From assembly GCA_022614705.1 (NCBI GenBank), contig JAKEIB010000195.1, positions 1 to 15,654 on the forward strand: a stretch of 15,654 nucleotides of DNA. Reading direction: 5' to 3'. The position numbers and the translations under genes were made by a program. Each line of letters begins with the position of its first letter. The stretch's first letter is position 1. Shown piece by piece: positions 13,147 to 15,654 of the stretch. The stretch comes from Planctomycetota bacterium (lineage in GTDB: Bacteria; Planctomycetota; Planctomycetia; Pirellulales; Lacipirellulaceae). Below the pieces are notes generated by a model that was not told where the DNA came from, did not search any database, and was given only the letters and a program-made list of their open reading frames with translations.

Positions 13147-15387
13147 ATGGCCGTCCACATTTCGCGTTTCGTGCTGCTCGTCCTCGCTGTGTTGGCAAAC
13201 GCGCGAGTTTTTGCGGCGGACGAAGGTCAGCAGGCGACGGATGGCAATTTGCCGGACATCAATGCGATTCGAGTCGGCATCGCGGATCACTTCAAGGTTG
13301 GTCATTGGACGCCCATTCGAGTCAGCGTGGATGGCCTGACGCCGCTCAAAGATCCTCACGTCATCGCAACCGCGCCGGATAATGACGGCGTACCGACAGT
13401 CGCGACCGTACCGCTCCCCTTGCCGACAATGCCGGATGCGGATCGAGTTGCCACTGTTTACACGAACGTGGGACGAATTGGCGCACCGATCGACGTCGCC
13501 CTGGCCACGGGTACAAGGGCCGTCGAGTCGCAAAGTTTGAAGGCGAACGGGGCATCGGCCGAATCGAAGTTTGTCGAGTTGCCGGCTACTGCTGAGCTTG
13601 TGCTGTTTATGGGACCGGCTTCACCGGAATTGACGGATTCATATACCAAGCGCAATCCGGCGAATGGGCAACCTGTAGGGCAAGCGGTGCGCGTGGAGAG
13701 CGTGAATGAATTACCGGACAAGTGGTTCGGGTATGATGCCGTCGACCTGGTGATTCTGACCGTCGGTGATGGCGATTTATTCGGCCGGCAGTATGCACAA
13801 TTGGCGACGGACGAAAAGCGATTCGATGCGCTCGTGCAATGGGTCGAACTTGGAGGTCGGCTGGTCGTCTTCTGCGGCGGCGAAAATGCGCAGGCCGTTT
13901 TCGGCGAAGACCGTCCGATGGCAACGCTTCTGCCAGGCAAACTGTCCGAATTAGTCCGCTTGCCGGAGACCGGACGGTTGGAACACTTCGCGAATTCGGA
14001 GGCGCCGATCGCCGGGCGCGGCGCTCGGGTCGCGATCGTGGTGCCGCGCCTGGTCGACGTCGAGGGCAACATTGAAGTGTTCGCGGGCCAGCGGCCGACC
14101 GATTTGCCGCTGGTCGTGCGGTCGGCGCGTGGTCTCGGTGAGATTATGTTTGTTGGCGTGGACCTCACCAAACCGCCGCTAGCCGACTGGCCGGGACGCG
14201 CTGCCTTTCTTCAGGCGCTGTTGAAGCCATACCTTGCCGACGACGATTCTGGCGGCGCGACGCAAAAGCTGGTGACGCGTGGGTATAACGACTTATCCGG
14301 CGCGCTGCGGCAACGACTGGGCCGATCGTTCTCCGGAGTGGCGCCGATCACGTTTTCGCTGGTCACCGTGTTTGCCATTGCGTACTTGCTCGTCGTTGGG
14401 CCGCTCGACTACTTTGTCGTCCAACGCTGGCTGAAGCGCACGTGGGCGGGGTGGTTTACGTTCCCGCTGATCGTGCTTCTTTTTGGCGGCATGGCGTTGG
14501 CGCTGGCGGATTGGCGGCACGGCAGCGGCAATCGACGCGTTAATCAGCTGGAGCTCGTTGATATCGATACCATCTCCGGCCAGGCGCGTGGAACTGTTTG
14601 GTCGGCGGTCTTCAGTCCACATGCCGACCAACTCAATTTGCGGCTTGATGTGGAACCGTTCGCCGGGGGAACGGAGAAGGCAGCCGTTCTAGTTTCCTCG
14701 TGGCCGCTGCCGGGAGCCGGCATCGGCGGCACGCAAGCCAGCGGATTGGATTTGGCAATTGCTGGCGACGGCTATCATTACGCGTCAGATCTCAGCGGAT
14801 TGGACGGCGTGCCAGTTCTGACGTCGGGAACTAAGTCGTTTCTGGCGCGTTGGACCGCGCCGGCCGGCCTGCTTGTTGACGCCGAGCTCGTGGACGACGA
14901 CGGCTTGGTCGCTGGATCGATCGAAAACCGCATGGGCAAATCGCTTCGCAACGTTCGTCTGTTCTACAATGGTTGGGGATATCGGTTGGGCAACGTCGAC
15001 GGCGGCGAACGGATCGACGTGAGAGAGGAACTAAGTCCACGCAGCATGAAGACGATTGTTACGCAGGATGCGCTCGGGTCCGCTGCATCGGGCCGTTCCG
15101 AGGAGAATGTATTTGTGGCCGAACGGGCATCGCTCAAGGAAATCTTCAATCTGATGATGTTTTACGAGGCCGCGGGCGGGTTCGGGTTTGCCCAGTTGCC
15201 GAATCGTTTTCAGGCCTATTGCGATTTGAGCCGGGTGCCGGATTTGGGCCGGGCAGTTCTTGTGGCCGACGTGAAAACGGCCGGCAGCCGGCTGGTGGAT
15301 TCACAAAGCGGCGAGCCGATCGGCGACGGTGAGCCGGCGGCGGTCGTGTACCGATTTGTGTTGCCTGTGCGTAATAACTCAAACTGA
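13147..15387 (+). CDS. Large exported two-TM protein of unknown function, 746 aa
   Basis: The protein starts with a Sec signal (MAVHISRFVLLVLAVLANAR, cleavage near VFA-ADE) if the ATG at 13147 is used; an ATG at 13120 is an alternative. About 370 periplasmic residues follow, opening IRVGIADHFKVGHWTPIRVS. They contain a Rossmann-like section with LVFMGPASPEL, VDLVILTVGDGDLF and GGRLVVFCGGENA that recalls glutamine-amidotransferase-like folds, but I see no catalytic Cys-His-Glu set. Two transmembrane helices are at about residues 401-424 (ITFSLVTVFAIAYLLVVGPL) and 436-455 (WFTFPLIVLLFGGMALALAD), joined by a short basic loop, DYFVVQRWLKRTW. A beta-rich domain of about 290 residues follows. Proteins with this IAYLLxxGPxDYFxxxR motif are frequent in planctomycetes, often near ABC transporter genes. 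None is in view, and the function is unknown. Confidence 0.8.
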   Translation: MAVHISRFVLLVLAVLANARVFAADEGQQATDGNLPDINAIRVGIADHFKVGHWTPIRVSVDGLTPLKDPHVIATAPDNDGVPTVATVPLPLPTMPDADRVATVYTNVGRIGAPIDVALATGTRAVESQSLKANGASAESKFVELPATAELVLFMGPASPELTDSYTKRNPANGQPVGQAVRVESVNELPDKWFGYDAVDLVILTVGDGDLFGRQYAQLATDEKRFDALVQWVELGGRLVVFCGGENAQAVFGEDRPMATLLPGKLSELVRLPETGRLEHFANSEAPIAGRGARVAIVVPRLVDVEGNIEVFAGQRPTDLPLVVRSARGLGEIMFVGVDLTKPPLADWPGRAAFLQALLKPYLADDDSGGATQKLVTRGYNDLSGALRQRLGRSFSGVAPITFSLVTVFAIAYLLVVGPLDYFVVQRWLKRTWAGWFTFPLIVLLFGGMALALADWRHGSGNRRVNQLELVDIDTISGQARGTVWSAVFSPHADQLNLRLDVEPFAGGTEKAAVLVSSWPLPGAGIGGTQASGLDLAIAGDGYHYASDLSGLDGVPVLTSGTKSFLARWTAPAGLLVDAELVDDDGLVAGSIENRMGKSLRNVRLFYNGWGYRLGNVDGGERIDVREELSPRSMKTIVTQDALGSAASGRSEENVFVAERASLKEIFNLMMFYEAAGGFGFAQLPNRFQAYCDLSRVPDLGRAVLVADVKTAGSRLVDSQSGEPIGDGEPAAVVYRFVLPVRNNSN

Positions 15388-15404
15388 AATGTAATCGAAA
15401 GATG

Positions 15405-15528
15405 AATGGCCACAAAACGGCACGAAAAGTCACGAAAAATAGACCGATGCCTTCGATTGATCCAAGGCATTGTCCGTTTCGGATCACGAATTTATTTTTT
15501 GCGACTTTTTGTGCTGCTTCGTGGCTAT
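15405..15528. repeat. Inverted repeat with CACGAAA-type arms
   Basis: The left arm, 15405-15441, carries three units (GGCCACAAAAC, GGCACGAAAAG, TCACGAAAAAT). The right arm, 15491-15528, carries the complement (ATTTTTTGCGACTTTTTGTG, then CTGCTTCGTGGCTAT). About 50 bp lies between them. It starts 17 bp after the stop of the large exported protein and may terminate its transcript. The design matches the elements at 5728 and 10176. Confidence 0.8.
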
Positions 15529-15551
15529 CCAGAGGTTGTGTTTGCAGTTTG

Positions 15552-15584
15552 AGTCACTACTGTCCGGCTAACGCCGGAGTGACT
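15552..15584. repeat. Short nested palindrome
   Basis: AGTCACT at 15552-15558 pairs with AGTGACT at 15578-15584, and CCGGC-TAAC-GCCGG lies inside at 15564-15577. It could form a hairpin with a small asymmetric bulge. The sequence CCGGCTAACGCCGG is of the kind repeated between planctomycete genes. The last 70 bp of the window show nothing I can assign. Confidence 0.6.
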
Positions 15585-15654
15585 TCGGTTAACTCTTAGG
15601 ATTTCAACAAGTTGCGTTCGACAAAGCGTGTACACGATCTGAACTCGCCAGCAG

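Noticed and set aside
12583..13533. Minus-strand open frame of 316 codons across the MazG gene and the repeat
   Set aside because: It crosses a real gene, an intergenic repeat and the start of another gene, and its translation is arginine/serine-rich noise.

Overview
The window looks like chromosomal DNA from a planctomycete (Planctomycetota, probably Pirellulales-like). This rests on a Tat-exported Gfo/Idh/MocA oxidoreductase, an exported prenyltransferase/squalene-cyclase-repeat protein, an NPCBM-domain protein, a DUF6263-like exported protein, frequent lack of strong Shine-Dalgarno sites, and many short hairpin-forming repeats between genes. No tRNA, rRNA, CRISPR array, transposase or integrase is visible.

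Region 1 (about 1-2830) is accessory in character and less GC-rich by eye. It holds an unrecognised 182-aa gene (-), divergent from a DUF7691-like gene (+). Next comes a gene of about 267 codons (-) broken by a frameshift, then the last 62 codons of a second Gfo/Idh/MocA gene. A DUF4160/DUF2442 pair (-), of a kind often suspected to be toxin-antitoxin-like, is wedged between that remnant and the intact Gfo/Idh/MocA gene (2890-4251, -). The DUF2442 reading frame runs on, out of frame, into the remnant.

Region 2 (4252-7170) is a repeat-bearing divergent intergenic region, the exported squalene-cyclase-repeat protein (+) and the NPCBM protein (+). The NPCBM gene is the most unusual in the window. 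Its apparent export signal lies inside an intergenic inverted-repeat element, and two copies of a 64-65 bp hairpin repeat sit in frame inside it, at linkers between beta-rich modules.

Region 3 (7192-10961) is central metabolism. Dodecin and an archaeal-type phosphoglycerate mutase are co-oriented (-) and probably co-transcribed. Glucose-6-phosphate isomerase diverges from them (+), followed by a UPF0173 metallo-beta-lactamase-fold hydrolase (+).

Region 4 (11094-15387) holds the DUF6263-like exported protein (+), a Rieske ferredoxin-like protein (-), a MazG-like pyrophosphohydrolase with a cysteine-rich tail (+) and a large exported two-TM protein (+). Hairpin repeats separate almost every gene pair. 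Three of them share one design: long inverted repeats whose arms are themselves built from short CACAGAG/CACGAAA-like units.

I found no complete new defence or metabolic system. The best leads are the repeats acting as coding material, the truncated oxidoreductase paralogue with its DUF4160/DUF2442 insert, and the frameshifted possible immunity gene.
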